Shown: positions 9,121-31,765 of the stretch, piece after piece
Layout: the number at the start of each line of letters is the position of its first letter
Position numbering within the stretch: the stretch's first letter is position 1
NCBI RefSeq assembly: GCF_000243735.2
Contig: NZ_AHMP02000003.1
Location: 3,060,001-3,124,000, forward strand
Direction: 5' to 3'
Length of the DNA: 64,000 bases
Origin: Leptospira kmetyi serovar Malaysia str. Bejo-Iso9
Lineage (GTDB): Bacteria > Spirochaetota > Leptospiria > Leptospirales > Leptospiraceae
Translations under genes and position numbers: made by a program
The notes under the pieces: generated by a model
Told to the model about the DNA's origin: nothing
Seen by the model: the letters and a program-made list of their open reading frames with translations, nothing else
Database searches by the model: none

Positions 9121-9995
9121 ATGGAGAATCGATTTCTCAGGCTGACGATTTTTATTTCCATAGCGATCACGCTTTTTTCCTTTTGGGATCATCATCTCGT
9201 CAGTTATCTAAAAGACTTTATCGTATTCATCCATGAGATCGGTCACGCGATCGCCGCGTTGTTGACGGGCGGCTCCGTTCACGCGATCGAACTTCACGGA
9301 AACGAATCGGGAGAAACGATCGCGATTCCGAATTCCGGAACCGGTTCTTTTATCTTCGTGGTTTCGGCGGGATATTTGGGTTCTTGTCTGATCGGAGGAT
9401 TCTTACTCAATCGCGGATTTTCGGGGAGAATGGTGAGGCCGACTTTGATTTCTTTCGGCGCCGTTCTTTTACTGATGACGATCTCCTATTCTAAACCGGG
9501 AAACCTCGCGCAATACACGGGAATTCTTTGGGGGTTGGGTTTTGTTTTACTCGGCCTATTCAATCTAAAATTGAATCGTCTCATTCTCGTTTTTATCGGA
9601 ACGAGCATCACTCTTTATAGTTTATACGACCTTTTGGATTTTACGGGGAACATCGCATACACGGACGCGGGAATTATGGCGACGTGGATTACGGGAGCCA
9701 ATCCTTCACAAGGAGTTCCGAAATCGGTGATCGTTCTGGGATATTTGATTGCCCTCCTCTGGTCCTTTTTTAGCTTATCCATCATATTCGTATCGGTTAA
9801 AAAGGTTTTCCAATCGGGCGTTGCTGAACAGGAATTCCCGCAAGACGAAGATCCATTCCACTTTCCCGAGAACGGAAATATGGAAACCCCGTTCCCCGGA
9901 GAAGTAACCCCCGAAGTTATGGAATGGTTTTTCAGCAAGGGACTCGATTTAAACGGAAAACCCTTACCCGCAGAATTTTTGGAAAAAGAAGAATC

Positions 9996-9999
<4 letters not shown>
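9121..9999 (+). CDS. M50B-like integral membrane metalloprotease homolog
   Basis: The 292-aa polytopic protein has zinc-protease motif HEIGH at residues 38-42 inside a hydrophobic segment, followed by about five to six more membrane helices. This matches the peptidase M50B-like family rather than classical site-2 proteases. A hydrophilic C-terminal tail (about 235-292, rich in Glu/Pro/Phe) is cytoplasmic or periplasmic. The stop overlaps the ATG of the next gene (ATGA), so it is translationally coupled to a nucleotide-sugar enzyme. Whether it is proteolytically active is not known. Confidence 0.72.
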
Positions 10000-10939
<940 letters not shown>

Positions 10940-10999
10940 CGCGAAGAAATTCTGGACGTACTTTACCGAAACGCGTCCGGAAACACGCTATTTATCTAT

Positions 11000-12185
<1,186 letters not shown>

Positions 12186-12676
12186 GCCAGTAAAACCGAA
12201 GATCGTTCCGATGATCCAACCGCCGATCACGTCGCTTACAAAGTGATGTAGAGAAAGCAACCTTCCTACTCCGGCTAAGAAACTAATTAGAATCAAGGCC
12301 GGAGAGAATTTAAACAAAAGCACAAGAATCAAAACCGCAGTCATCGAATTGGCCGCGTGCGCAGACGGAAACGAATGTTTCATGTCCGGATTCGAATCCA
12401 CTTTTCCCGCAACGGTTATCAAAGGTCTTTTTCGAGCGATCAGCTTCTTTAAAAAAAGAACGAACCGATCGTTCGCATAAGTCACCGAACCCGTAAATAA
12501 AAGAACCCAATACCAAGCGAAAGGAAGATCGTTTTTGAAATACAAAAGCGGAAGAAGAATCACGAGAAAAACTTCGCCGCGATTGATTTTGGAAAGAATA
12601 TGACTCAGCCTAGGATTGTGGAGTTTTGTCCGAATCCAAGTGGAGAATGAAAAATCGATCTGGTCTACGATTTGTA

Positions 12677-13996
<1,320 letters not shown>

Positions 13997-13997
13997 G

Positions 13998-15151
<1,154 letters not shown>

Positions 15152-15160
15152 GAAAACTCC

Positions 15161-17224
<2,064 letters not shown>

Positions 17225-17318
17225 GAATCACTCCAAAAAGAATGTAGAAGAGTTGCCGTTTTTAGTTTAATTCCAGGATCTCTCTTAAAGTATCGGCCTT
17301 GTATCGGAGTTTTTATAG

Positions 17319-18158
17319 ATGGAAACTAAGCTGGATTCGAATTCTTCGGCGCAATCTCCCACGATCTTTGGCGTTTTGAACATCACGGAAGATTCGTTTT
17401 CGGACGGAGGAAAATATCTCACGCATTCGGCGTCTTCTCAAAAGGCGGATTCTCTCGTAAGCGAAGGCGCGGACGTAGTCGATTTAGGCGCTCAGTCTTC
17501 CAATATCCAAGCGGGTTTGGTCGGACCCGAAATCGAATGGGTGAGAATGAAGAATCTGATTCCCGATCTGATCGCAAAAGGAATTCGCGTTTCCGTCGAT
17601 TCTTTTCAACCCGAGGTGATCGCGAATTCATTGGCGGCCGGTGCGGAGTTTATCAATCATATTCGCGGTTTTGTGGACGAGGCATCGATCCGCGAAATTT
17701 CAAAATTCTCGGGAACAAATCGAAAGTTTATTTTGATGTATTCTCACAATCACGCGAATCGCCCCGAAGTTCAATCTCATCTCACAAGGGAGAATGTACT
17801 TTCCGAAATCGTAAAATTCTTTCGGGAAAGAACAAAGGCTTTGTTGAGCGCGGGAATTTCCCGCGAGCAGTTGATCTTCGATCCGGGAATGGGTTTTTTT
17901 CTAAGCCCCGATTTTCAAGTGAGCTTTGAGGTTTTAAGAAAAATCAAAACTCTTAAGGAAGAATTTTCCCCGATGATGGTTTCGGTGACTAAAAAATCGT
18001 TCTTAGGAAACGCGCTCGGAGGTTTGGACGTTTCCGAGCGTGAGATCGCGACGGTGATCGCGGAGTTGTATCTTTCCATTCGAAAAGTGGAATATATCCG
18101 AACGCACGAACCGAAAAATCTAAAACAAGCTTTGAAAATCTGGGATTTGTTGCGTTAG
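17319..18158 (+). CDS. folP: Dihydropteroate synthase homolog with altered pABA/sulfa loop
   Basis: The 279-aa TIM-barrel protein makes, or is related to enzymes that make, 7,8-dihydropteroate in folate synthesis. Conserved features are GVLNITEDSFSDGG (loop 1), SVDSF, AGAEFINHI, FDPGMGF, TKKSFLG and a final RTHEP, which correspond to the pterin-binding Asp, Asn, Asp, Lys and Arg-x-His. Loop 2, normally GGESTRPG and contacting pABA and sulfonamides, reads LGAQSSNIQAG here, without Thr-Arg-Pro. It is either a functional divergent DHPS or a paralog with another role. GGAG nine bases upstream of ATG 17319 supports the start. Confidence 0.82.
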   Translation: METKLDSNSSAQSPTIFGVLNITEDSFSDGGKYLTHSASSQKADSLVSEGADVVDLGAQSSNIQAGLVGPEIEWVRMKNLIPDLIAKGIRVSVDSFQPEVIANSLAAGAEFINHIRGFVDEASIREISKFSGTNRKFILMYSHNHANRPEVQSHLTRENVLSEIVKFFRERTKALLSAGISREQLIFDPGMGFFLSPDFQVSFEVLRKIKTLKEEFSPMMVSVTKKSFLGNALGGLDVSEREIATVIAELYLSIRKVEYIRTHEPKNLKQALKIWDLLR

Positions 18159-18170
18159 ACGAAATTCTAT

Positions 18171-19197
18171 CTAACGCCCGACTTTGATGTCTTCGATCGT
18201 CTTTTTTCCGGAAGAATTCAAAGTCGGCAAAATGTCCTCTTCTCGAATCTGCAATCCTTTGGCCTGCATTCTTTTGATATAAGGGAGAATCGGATGTAAA
18301 TCTGAGTTTGGATTTACGGAAAGAAGAATTCTTTTCCAAAGTTCGATAAACGGAAGAGTTTCCTTTTCGGATTCGGGCGCTTTTCGGATCCAGTCCAGGG
18401 CTTCGGAGTAATTGCGTTTTTCGTAATATGCTTTCGCGATGTAATAGTTCAAATCGGGGATCTTGTCGTCCGTAGAATGGAGATTGATCGAGAACATCAA
18501 AAGATCGTCCCATTTTTCCAGATCGTGAGCCAATAGAACCATGGACGCGCGCGCGTTTTTATGATAGGGATTGATCTGAAGGATTTTTTCCAGATAGAAA
18601 TACGCTCTTTCGTAATCCTGTTTTTCCAAAAAATAGGTGCTCAATTCTTCCCAAGAAACGACTTCCATTCCGGGAATTTTGGACTGAACGTCGAGCAAGA
18701 GAACGGTTTCTTCTCTTCGGTTTTGAGAAGTAAGAAGTTTTCGAACTTGTTGGACTTGTTCCTTTTTTGCGTTTTTGAGATACGAAGCGATTTCCTCTTT
18801 TGCGGTTTCGTATTCGTCGATTAGATAATGCATTCGGATCAGATTTGAAAAACAGATCGGATTTGAATCGGAAAGTTTCATACATTCTTTCCAAGACGTT
18901 TCAGCGTCGTCCAAAAAGGAATTTTTTGCGAATAAAACGCCGAGATTGTTTTTATCTTCCGCGCTATTTCCTTTTCCTCGTAAGCCCCTTACTTTCCAGA
19001 TCGAGGTTATCTTTTCGAGTTCGGCTTCGGAGAATTCGGTAGAATTAAGATAGATGAAGGAAACGTCGTTTTCTAAAACTTCGGCTTCTCGTATCGGATA
19101 AATGCAGACGTTTACGGTAGACGCGATGAATAAAACGATTAAAGATCGAATCCAAAAAGTTTTGAGGTTTATAGTAGTGAGCGAATGATTTCGCCCT

Positions 19198-19205
<8 letters not shown>
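18171..19205 (-). CDS. Exported TPR-like lipoprotein candidate
   Basis: The protein of about 344 aa has an N-terminal hydrophobic segment (WIRSLIVLFIASTVNVC). The Cys in VNVC could be lipidated, so a lipoprotein is possible. The rest is helical with TPR-like units (NNLGVLFAKNSFLDDAETSW, YFLEKQDYERAYFYLEKILQINP, YYIAKAYYEKRNYSEALDWI). ATG 19205 overlaps the upstream TPR gene by 8 nt. GTG 19223 with GGAAG upstream would add six residues and is also possible. It forms a two-gene unit with the next TPR protein. No enzymatic motif is seen. Confidence 0.7.
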
Positions 19206-20106
<901 letters not shown>

Positions 20107-20212
20107 AGAACAACTATCGGAATGATTTCGAACTTGGGCGATCGAAAAAGTTGTAATGATTTTTTTCGATTCTACCGATTTGATAAAGGAATCACTAGGA
20201 CCCGAGGGAAAC

Positions 20213-21136
20213 ATGAAACAAATAGCAATCTTAGTTGCCCTGATTATTTTTACGTCTTGCGCTTCCGTTGAATCGAAACGAAGCATCAGCGCATCCGGAG
20301 ATCCGTCCGAGATCTTTTTTGAAAAAGAGATCGCTCCAATGGATCGAGAATCCGGATCGAACACCACTTCCCAAAAACCGGGACGCAGATCGTTCGAAGA
20401 AGAATTGAACGTTGAAAAATACGCAAAGGCTCAACCGCCGGAAAAAACGAACAGCTCCAACGGAGATTTCGACGAAATCGGAATGTCTTCCTGGTACGGA
20501 GCGAAGTTTCACGGAAAACCGACCGCAAGCGGCGAGAAGTTCGATAAAACGAAATTAACCGCGGCGCACCCGACTCTTCCTTTGGGTTCCATCATTCGAG
20601 TTCAGAATCTTGAAAATCAAAAAGAAGTTTTGGTTCGCGTAAACGATCGAGGACCTTTCGTAAAGGATAGAATCATAGATCTTTCCGAAAAAGCCGCCGA
20701 TACGCTGGAATTCAAAGACAGCGGTATCGCTAAAGTAGGAATCAAAGTCGTTAAACGCGGCGGGGCCGCCGGAGAAGAATCCGAAGATCTCGAAAACAAC
20801 GACGATGAAGACGCGCTTCTCGGAGACGAAAACGGAAAGCCTGAAAAACTGACTCCGCAAAAATCCGATTATCCGAACAAACCCGTTGCCGGTGGAAAGT
20901 ATATCAAAGGCGCTCCCAAAGGTTATACGGTTCAAGTCGGAGTATTCCGCGATCAAACAAGAGCGGAAGCGTATAAATCCAGCATCGGTCAAGAATACGG
21001 AGAAAAAACTTTCGTGTTTACCAGAGACGGTTTGTTCGTAATTCAGTTGGGAGATTTCGGCAGCAGAACTGGAGCCGAGTCTTTGAAATCAAAATTGAAA
21101 ACGGACGGGATTGACTGCTTTATTCCAAAAAAGTAA
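20213..21136 (+). CDS. rlpA: RlpA-family septal ring lipoprotein with SPOR domain
   Basis: The 307-aa protein has a lipoprotein signal peptide (ILVALIIFTSC). The double-psi beta-barrel of RlpA (about 85-180) contains GMSSWYGAKFHGKPTASGE, AAHPTLPLGS and VRVNDRGPFVKDRIIDLS. An acidic linker leads to a C-terminal SPOR domain (about 235-307; GYTVQVGVFRDQTRAEAY) that binds denuded peptidoglycan at the septum. RlpA proteins are lytic transglycosylases in some bacteria. GAGGG just upstream supports ATG 20213; earlier in-frame starts would bury the signal peptide. An intrinsic terminator follows. Confidence 0.92.
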   Translation: MKQIAILVALIIFTSCASVESKRSISASGDPSEIFFEKEIAPMDRESGSNTTSQKPGRRSFEEELNVEKYAKAQPPEKTNSSNGDFDEIGMSSWYGAKFHGKPTASGEKFDKTKLTAAHPTLPLGSIIRVQNLENQKEVLVRVNDRGPFVKDRIIDLSEKAADTLEFKDSGIAKVGIKVVKRGGAAGEESEDLENNDDEDALLGDENGKPEKLTPQKSDYPNKPVAGGKYIKGAPKGYTVQVGVFRDQTRAEAYKSSIGQEYGEKTFVFTRDGLFVIQLGDFGSRTGAESLKSKLKTDGIDCFIPKK

Positions 21137-21169
21137 TCGATTGAATTAGAGAGAAAGTTCCCTCGTAGC

Positions 21170-21199
21170 AAAGCCCCGGAAACGGGGCTTTTGTTTTTA
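21170..21199 (+). terminator. Intrinsic terminator after rlpA
   Basis: AAAGCCCCG (21170-21178), loop GAAA, CGGGGCTTT (21183-21191), followed by a T-rich tract. The A-run on the left arm makes it usable by the convergent small lipoprotein gene as well. Confidence 0.9.
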
Positions 21200-21454
21200 G
21201 CGGTGCGCTCTGCAACTATCCTGTTTCATTCTTCCCCTGCAAATTTCCTTGGCGACTTCCACGACCGCAAAACCGCAGGTATTCAAACTCGTGTCCACAC
21301 ATCCGGGAATCGCTAAGAGAAGAATCGGGAAACATTTATCGAATTCTTCGATGTCCTTGGCGCAAACTTGTTCGTTGGAAACAAGAATATTACAGTTCCA
21401 AAATCCGAAACTGAAAACCGATGCGATGAGAAAGGCGAGAATTCTCTTTTTCAT
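21197..21454 (-). CDS. Small cysteine-rich lipoprotein candidate
   Basis: The 85-aa protein begins MKKRILAFLIASVFSFGFWNC, a signal peptide ending at a Cys that fits a relaxed spirochaete lipobox. The mature part holds six or more Cys (VCAKDIEEFDKCF, GCVDTSLNTCGF, ICRGRMKQDSC), probably in disulfides. No known fold is recognised. Small Cys-rich lipoproteins of this size are common as paralogous families in Leptospira. It is convergent with rlpA and shares the terminator region. Confidence 0.7.
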   Translation of the reverse strand: MKKRILAFLIASVFSFGFWNCNILVSNEQVCAKDIEEFDKCFPILLLAIPGCVDTSLNTCGFAVVEVAKEICRGRMKQDSCRAHR

Positions 21455-21572
21455 CCCGTTGATGAGATATTCTCAATTTGAAAAATCAATTCGGAAAAAA
21501 AGGACGATTCCGGTTCAGAAAGAAATTTCCTAACTCGGAACTCGAATGATGGAACCCTTACGATTTCTTATT

Positions 21573-22289
<717 letters not shown>

Positions 22290-22387
22290 ATTTTATTCTC
22301 CGGTCTTCGTCAAACTGTGTAAGTAAAAGGCTAAAAATTCACGATACGATGTAAAGAGGATTCTTTCCGATAAGAATAGAATAGCGA

Positions 22388-24711
<2,324 letters not shown>

Positions 24712-24717
24712 TAAAAT

Positions 24718-27351
<2,634 letters not shown>

Positions 27352-27493
27352 AATGGAAAACTCTTTTGATTCCTTATTTTTTCTATTGCTTTTTAGTTTT
27401 GGTATGAATTATTGAAACCGTTTTCGAGATTTTTTGATGATGCCGTGCTTTTTTCGAACAAAATAAAGAATTAGAAAGACGGACCTGGAGATT

Positions 27494-30400
27494 ATGGGAT
27501 TAGATTTTCTGAGATCAGATTTGATTCTGTTCAACTATTATTCCTTTGGAAGTCTTTTAGTAACGATTACTGCCTTCTTCCTCGCCGCTTTCTTTATCAG
27601 CCTAAAACGAAAGACGGTCGCCACCTATCATCTCGGAATCGCTTTTTTAGTATTCGGTCTTTTTGAAATCGGATATTTTATGGCCGCATTTTACTATCAT
27701 CCCATCGCGGCTTATCACAGATGGATGACCGGATGTTTGATTCTTCCGGCGGTTACTCATTTTACCCAATTTTTTATCCGTTATCCGGGCAACGTAAATA
27801 AGAAGATCGGTTTTTGGGTGATGATCTTCGAGCACGTTCTCGGGCTTATCGTAGCTTGTTTTTTTATCTATCTCACTTTTATTTCGGAAAAGATTTATCA
27901 CTTCACGGCGCATCACTGGGACTTCAACGCGTTGATCGCGAGTAAATATCTCGCGTTCATCATCGCGTTTTACTGTATCATTGCGTTTATCGTGGTGCCC
28001 GCTTGGAGAATCATCACCGATAAGGAGAAAAAGAGATTTGCGATCTTTCTTTTTTCCATCGGGTTTATGATCGCGGCTTTTTATCCGAACATTTCCAACG
28101 TGTTGAGTCGAGACGGTTATATGGAGAGATCCACATACATGACCTCGAACGTCATCTTCTTTATCGCGGCGTTTTCGGTCGTGGTGATCGCCTTCATCAA
28201 CAACAGTACCGAAAGAACGACCTTCATGGTTAAGATCGTCGGTATCACTTTGTTTACGATCTGTTTGATCATGCAGGCGCTCGTATTCATTTCGAATCAG
28301 GATAAGGAATCCGAATACGATAGTTTACACCTCGTAAACAGCGAACGCGTTTTGGAAAGCGGTCAAAAGAATAACGAAGTTCAATACACGCTTCGTTACG
28401 ACGAAAAAACTGGAGAATTGATCACCACAGATTACGATTCGAAATACGGCTTGGATCTTACGCTCGTAAAAGTGGATTTGCAGAACACTTTGATCTACGA
28501 GGAAATCGCGGCTCTCAAAGAAGATAACTTCCGTGAAAATCTGAAACTCATTCTCGACGGATCTCCGGAATACTTTGCCGGTTACAAGGACGCGATCTAT
28601 AAGTTCGTTAAGGAGAATTCTTCCCTAAACTCCAAAGAGTTGAAGAAAGCTCTTTTGAAACATGCAGAAAAGCTAAATAAGGACGCTTTCGTTAATACGA
28701 ACAAACTTCAAGGGATCAGCCCCGATTCCTTTTGCGAAGAAGGTAAATCCTATCTTGAAAAGAACAAGGATTTGGAATCTTTTAAGAACGGGATTCTCAA
28801 GAATCTGGACGGATGTTCTTGGAAAGGAAAAAGCGTTTCCGGAAAGGAACTCAAAGCCGAGTTTTTGAAATACTTCAGTTACTTTAAACCGGCGGAAACA
28901 CGCCACTACCGTAGAAGTATGGACGGACTCGGGCATCACGTCGCTTTTATGAAATACATTCCTGCGAAGAAGCAGGTCGTCGAGCTTGGATTCTCCTATA
29001 AAAAATACCGCGAGTTTATGCACCCGACTTCGGTGAAACAAACGATCATTCTTTTCGCGGTGATCTTCGTCGTTCTCGTCTTATTTCCATTATTCTTCAA
29101 AAGCAGTCTCGTCGATCCTTTGAACAATCTCTTATCCGGGGTGGAAAAGGTAAACAAAGGGGATCTGGACGTTCAAGTTCCCGTAAAAGTACGGGACGAG
29201 ATCGGATTTTTGGCGGATTCGTTCAACTCGATGGTTTCTTCAATCAAACAAGCTCGAAGAGAACTTCAAGATTACGCGGAGAATTTGGAAGAAAAGGTAA
29301 AAGAAAGAACCCAAGAGGTTCAGGAAAAAATGGAAGAAGTCCAAAGGCTGAAAGTTCAGCAGGACGGGGATTACTTCCTCACTTCTCTTCTGGCAAAGCC
29401 TCTTTTTTACAACGCCAACAAATCGAAGTTGGTTCATACTGAATTTACTCTAAAGCAGAAAAAACAATTCGAGTTCCGCGGAAAACATTCGGATCTCGGC
29501 GGCGATATCTGCGTTACCGGAAATCTTCGTTTAGGAACTCCCGATAGTTATAAACGTTATACGATGGCGATGAACGGCGACGCGATGGGAAAATCCATGC
29601 AGGGCGCCGGTGGCGCGTTGGTGATGGGGGTCGTGATGAATTCCATCATGGCTCGTTCCGCGGCGAACAATCGAATTTTGGAAAAAACTCCCGCCGAATG
29701 GTTGAGCGAAGTTTATCAGGAGATTCATTCGGTTTTTAAATCGTTTAACGGAAGTATGGTGATTTCCGCCGTGATCTTTTTGATCGAAGAAGAAACCGGA
29801 AAATGTTTTTACTTCAACGCGGAACATCCTTTCAGCGTTTTGTATCGCGACGGAAAAGCCAGCTTTTTGGAAGAAGGTCTTCAACTCAGAAAACTCGGTT
29901 TGGATTCGGAATTCGATTTTCAAGTTAAGACTTTCGAACTCAAAAAAGGCGACGTTTTGATTCTCGGATCGGACGGCCGCGACGATATCGACTTAACTCC
30001 GGAAGAAACCGTGAGAACCATCAACGAGGATGAGAATCTATTCTTAAGAAACGTCGAAAAAGGAAAAGGTGTTCTCGAAGACATCGAATCCGAAATCCGT
30101 AAATACGGAGAATTGACGGACGACCTTTCCTTACTTAAGATCGAATTCCAAACGGAAAAGAAAAAAGACGAACTCGACGAGATGTTTACCGGCGGAGATA
30201 GAATCGAAGTCGCATTAAATCCGGACGTGATCTACGAGGACGCGAAACAACTCTATAAAACCGGCAAGGTCGATCAGGCCCTCGAACTTCTTAAGACGGG
30301 TTATACGCACGACACCGCAAATCAAAAGATCAATAAACTTTTAGGACTTTTGAGTTTTAAAGGAAAAGATTATACGACAGCGATCGAAGTTTTGAACAAC

Positions 30401-30676
30401 TATCTCAAAACCGATCCGGGGCTGCACGAATACTGGTTCTATCTTTCCATCGCGAATAAAAAAGTCGGTAAATACGAACAAGCTCTTCAAGCGAGTTTGA
30501 AACTGAGAGACATTCAACCCGAGAATTTATCGAACCTCGTCAATCTTTCGGATATCTATCGTTTGACCGATCAATTCGATTTAGCTGAAGAAGTAGCTCG
30601 TAAACTCATGCATCTCGATCCAGGTAATCAGAACGGGGAAAGACTTTTAAAACTCATCGAAAGAGATCGTGCGTAA
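27494..30676 (+). CDS. Multi-TM sensor with periplasmic domain, HAMP, SpoIIE/PP2C phosphatase and TPRs (copy 1)
   Basis: The 1060-aa protein has seven N-terminal membrane helices (about 15-235). An eighth helix (about 248-268) is followed by a periplasmic domain of about 245 residues and another helix (about 515-535). After these come a HAMP domain (DPLNNLLSGVEKVNKGDL...RDEIGFLADSFNSM), a coiled coil, and a SpoIIE-type PP2C phosphatase (about 650-890). The phosphatase has GGDICVTGN, NGDAMGKSMQGAGG, GSDGRDD and LTDDLSLLKIEF. C-terminal TPRs (about 905-1055) complete it. Such proteins dephosphorylate STAS-domain anti-anti-sigma factors in response to an outside signal. It overlaps the next gene by 8 nt and has a paralog at 31766. 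Confidence 0.92.
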   Translation: MGLDFLRSDLILFNYYSFGSLLVTITAFFLAAFFISLKRKTVATYHLGIAFLVFGLFEIGYFMAAFYYHPIAAYHRWMTGCLILPAVTHFTQFFIRYPGNVNKKIGFWVMIFEHVLGLIVACFFIYLTFISEKIYHFTAHHWDFNALIASKYLAFIIAFYCIIAFIVVPAWRIITDKEKKRFAIFLFSIGFMIAAFYPNISNVLSRDGYMERSTYMTSNVIFFIAAFSVVVIAFINNSTERTTFMVKIVGITLFTICLIMQALVFISNQDKESEYDSLHLVNSERVLESGQKNNEVQYTLRYDEKTGELITTDYDSKYGLDLTLVKVDLQNTLIYEEIAALKEDNFRENLKLILDGSPEYFAGYKDAIYKFVKENSSLNSKELKKALLKHAEKLNKDAFVNTNKLQGISPDSFCEEGKSYLEKNKDLESFKNGILKNLDGCSWKGKSVSGKELKAEFLKYFSYFKPAETRHYRRSMDGLGHHVAFMKYIPAKKQVVELGFSYKKYREFMHPTSVKQTIILFAVIFVVLVLFPLFFKSSLVDPLNNLLSGVEKVNKGDLDVQVPVKVRDEIGFLADSFNSMVSSIKQARRELQDYAENLEEKVKERTQEVQEKMEEVQRLKVQQDGDYFLTSLLAKPLFYNANKSKLVHTEFTLKQKKQFEFRGKHSDLGGDICVTGNLRLGTPDSYKRYTMAMNGDAMGKSMQGAGGALVMGVVMNSIMARSAANNRILEKTPAEWLSEVYQEIHSVFKSFNGSMVISAVIFLIEEETGKCFYFNAEHPFSVLYRDGKASFLEEGLQLRKLGLDSEFDFQVKTFELKKGDVLILGSDGRDDIDLTPEETVRTINEDENLFLRNVEKGKGVLEDIESEIRKYGELTDDLSLLKIEFQTEKKKDELDEMFTGGDRIEVALNPDVIYEDAKQLYKTGKVDQALELLKTGYTHDTANQKINKLLGLLSFKGKDYTTAIEVLNNYLKTDPGLHEYWFYLSIANKKVGKYEQALQASLKLRDIQPENLSNLVNLSDIYRLTDQFDLAEEVARKLMHLDPGNQNGERLLKLIERDRA

Positions 30677-31553
30677 GTTTTTAGTCGGATTTCTTTTTTT
30701 ATTAACCGTCGGCCTTTATTCTGATAAGAGCGCTTGGGTTCGAAGGATTCCTTTGAATCGGGGCGAACTCGTATTAGAAATCCGTAATTCTTCACAGGAC
30801 AAAGAATGGAACGAATTCGCGTATCGAAAGACGGCGGATTTGTTTAGAGCGCTCGAATCCTATTCGGGAATTTCTTTTCACGAAGCGAGCGCGTCCGTTT
30901 TCGAAGGACAAAGGGCGTCCGAAAAGTATAAGGTCCTTTTGGTCGTTCAAGACCAGATTCTTTTAAACGGAACTCGAGTCGGCGGTTACAATAACATCTC
31001 GGGCGATCTCGGGCCCGCTCGGGGAATTTTTATGGAACCGGACCTTTCTCCTGCGGGATATCCTGCGCTCTTGTTTCACGAGCTCGGTCATTTTTATTTT
31101 TCGGACCTACCTTGGCTGAGCGAAGGATTGGTTTCATTCTTACCTTTGGTTCTTTATAAAGAGAAGAAAATCCAACTCACAAAAGAAGAACTCGTTTCCA
31201 TAGCGGAAGAATGGAGTACGGAAGAAGGTCTTCAAGGCGGTAAAGATTTTCCCTTGGATCCGGACTTTCGGGAAAAATATCCTTCGGCGACGCCGACCTT
31301 TTACAATAAGGCTTTGAAGATCCAATACATTCTTTATAAGGAATTGGGTCCGAACGGATACAGGGACTTTGTCAAAAAATTAGTGTTTGAAAACTCTCCC
31401 AAAACGACGAGCCAAGTGATTCTAACGTTGAAATCGATTCGAGATAAGAATTGGTCCAGTTTATTACGAGGTTGGGTGACGCCGGGACCTTATGAAGTTT
31501 ATACCTGGAAGACCTTTCAAAAAGAATCGATTCTCAAAACCTTCGCTCAATGA
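30669..31553 (+). CDS. Exported gluzincin-type zinc metalloprotease candidate
   Basis: The 294-aa protein has a signal peptide (about 1-18). Zinc motif HELGH is at residues 137-141 with a downstream Glu in PWLSEGLVSF (E152). This HExxH plus WxxEG spacing is that of gluzincins (M1/M61/DUF-type peptidases). GTG 30669 starts 8 nt before the end of the SpoIIE sensor gene, so translation is coupled and both probably act in the same envelope pathway. No membrane helix follows the signal peptide, so it should be periplasmic. The substrate is unknown. Confidence 0.75.
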   Translation: MRKFLVGFLFLLTVGLYSDKSAWVRRIPLNRGELVLEIRNSSQDKEWNEFAYRKTADLFRALESYSGISFHEASASVFEGQRASEKYKVLLVVQDQILLNGTRVGGYNNISGDLGPARGIFMEPDLSPAGYPALLFHELGHFYFSDLPWLSEGLVSFLPLVLYKEKKIQLTKEELVSIAEEWSTEEGLQGGKDFPLDPDFREKYPSATPTFYNKALKIQYILYKELGPNGYRDFVKKLVFENSPKTTSQVILTLKSIRDKNWSSLLRGWVTPGPYEVYTWKTFQKESILKTFAQ

Positions 31554-31765
31554 AATTAAAAGCGAACGCTTGTTCTACATAAATTTATTTCCGAGGGCTC
31601 CACTGCGGGCGGAAACCCGAGAGCGATTCGTTAAATCGACACAATTCCTTTTTTATCATTGAAAAGAAGATTCCCACCAATAGAGTAACGTTTGTTCGGA
31701 AAAAAATAGAAATGCGATTCTTCACGAATTGCTGAAAGATTTTTAAAAGTAAGGTTTGTAAGACT

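Noticed and set aside
9924..9995. Extended N-terminus of the UDP-xylose synthase
   Set aside because: The extension is an out-of-frame reading of the preceding M50B gene; the Rossmann motif begins right after ATG 9996.
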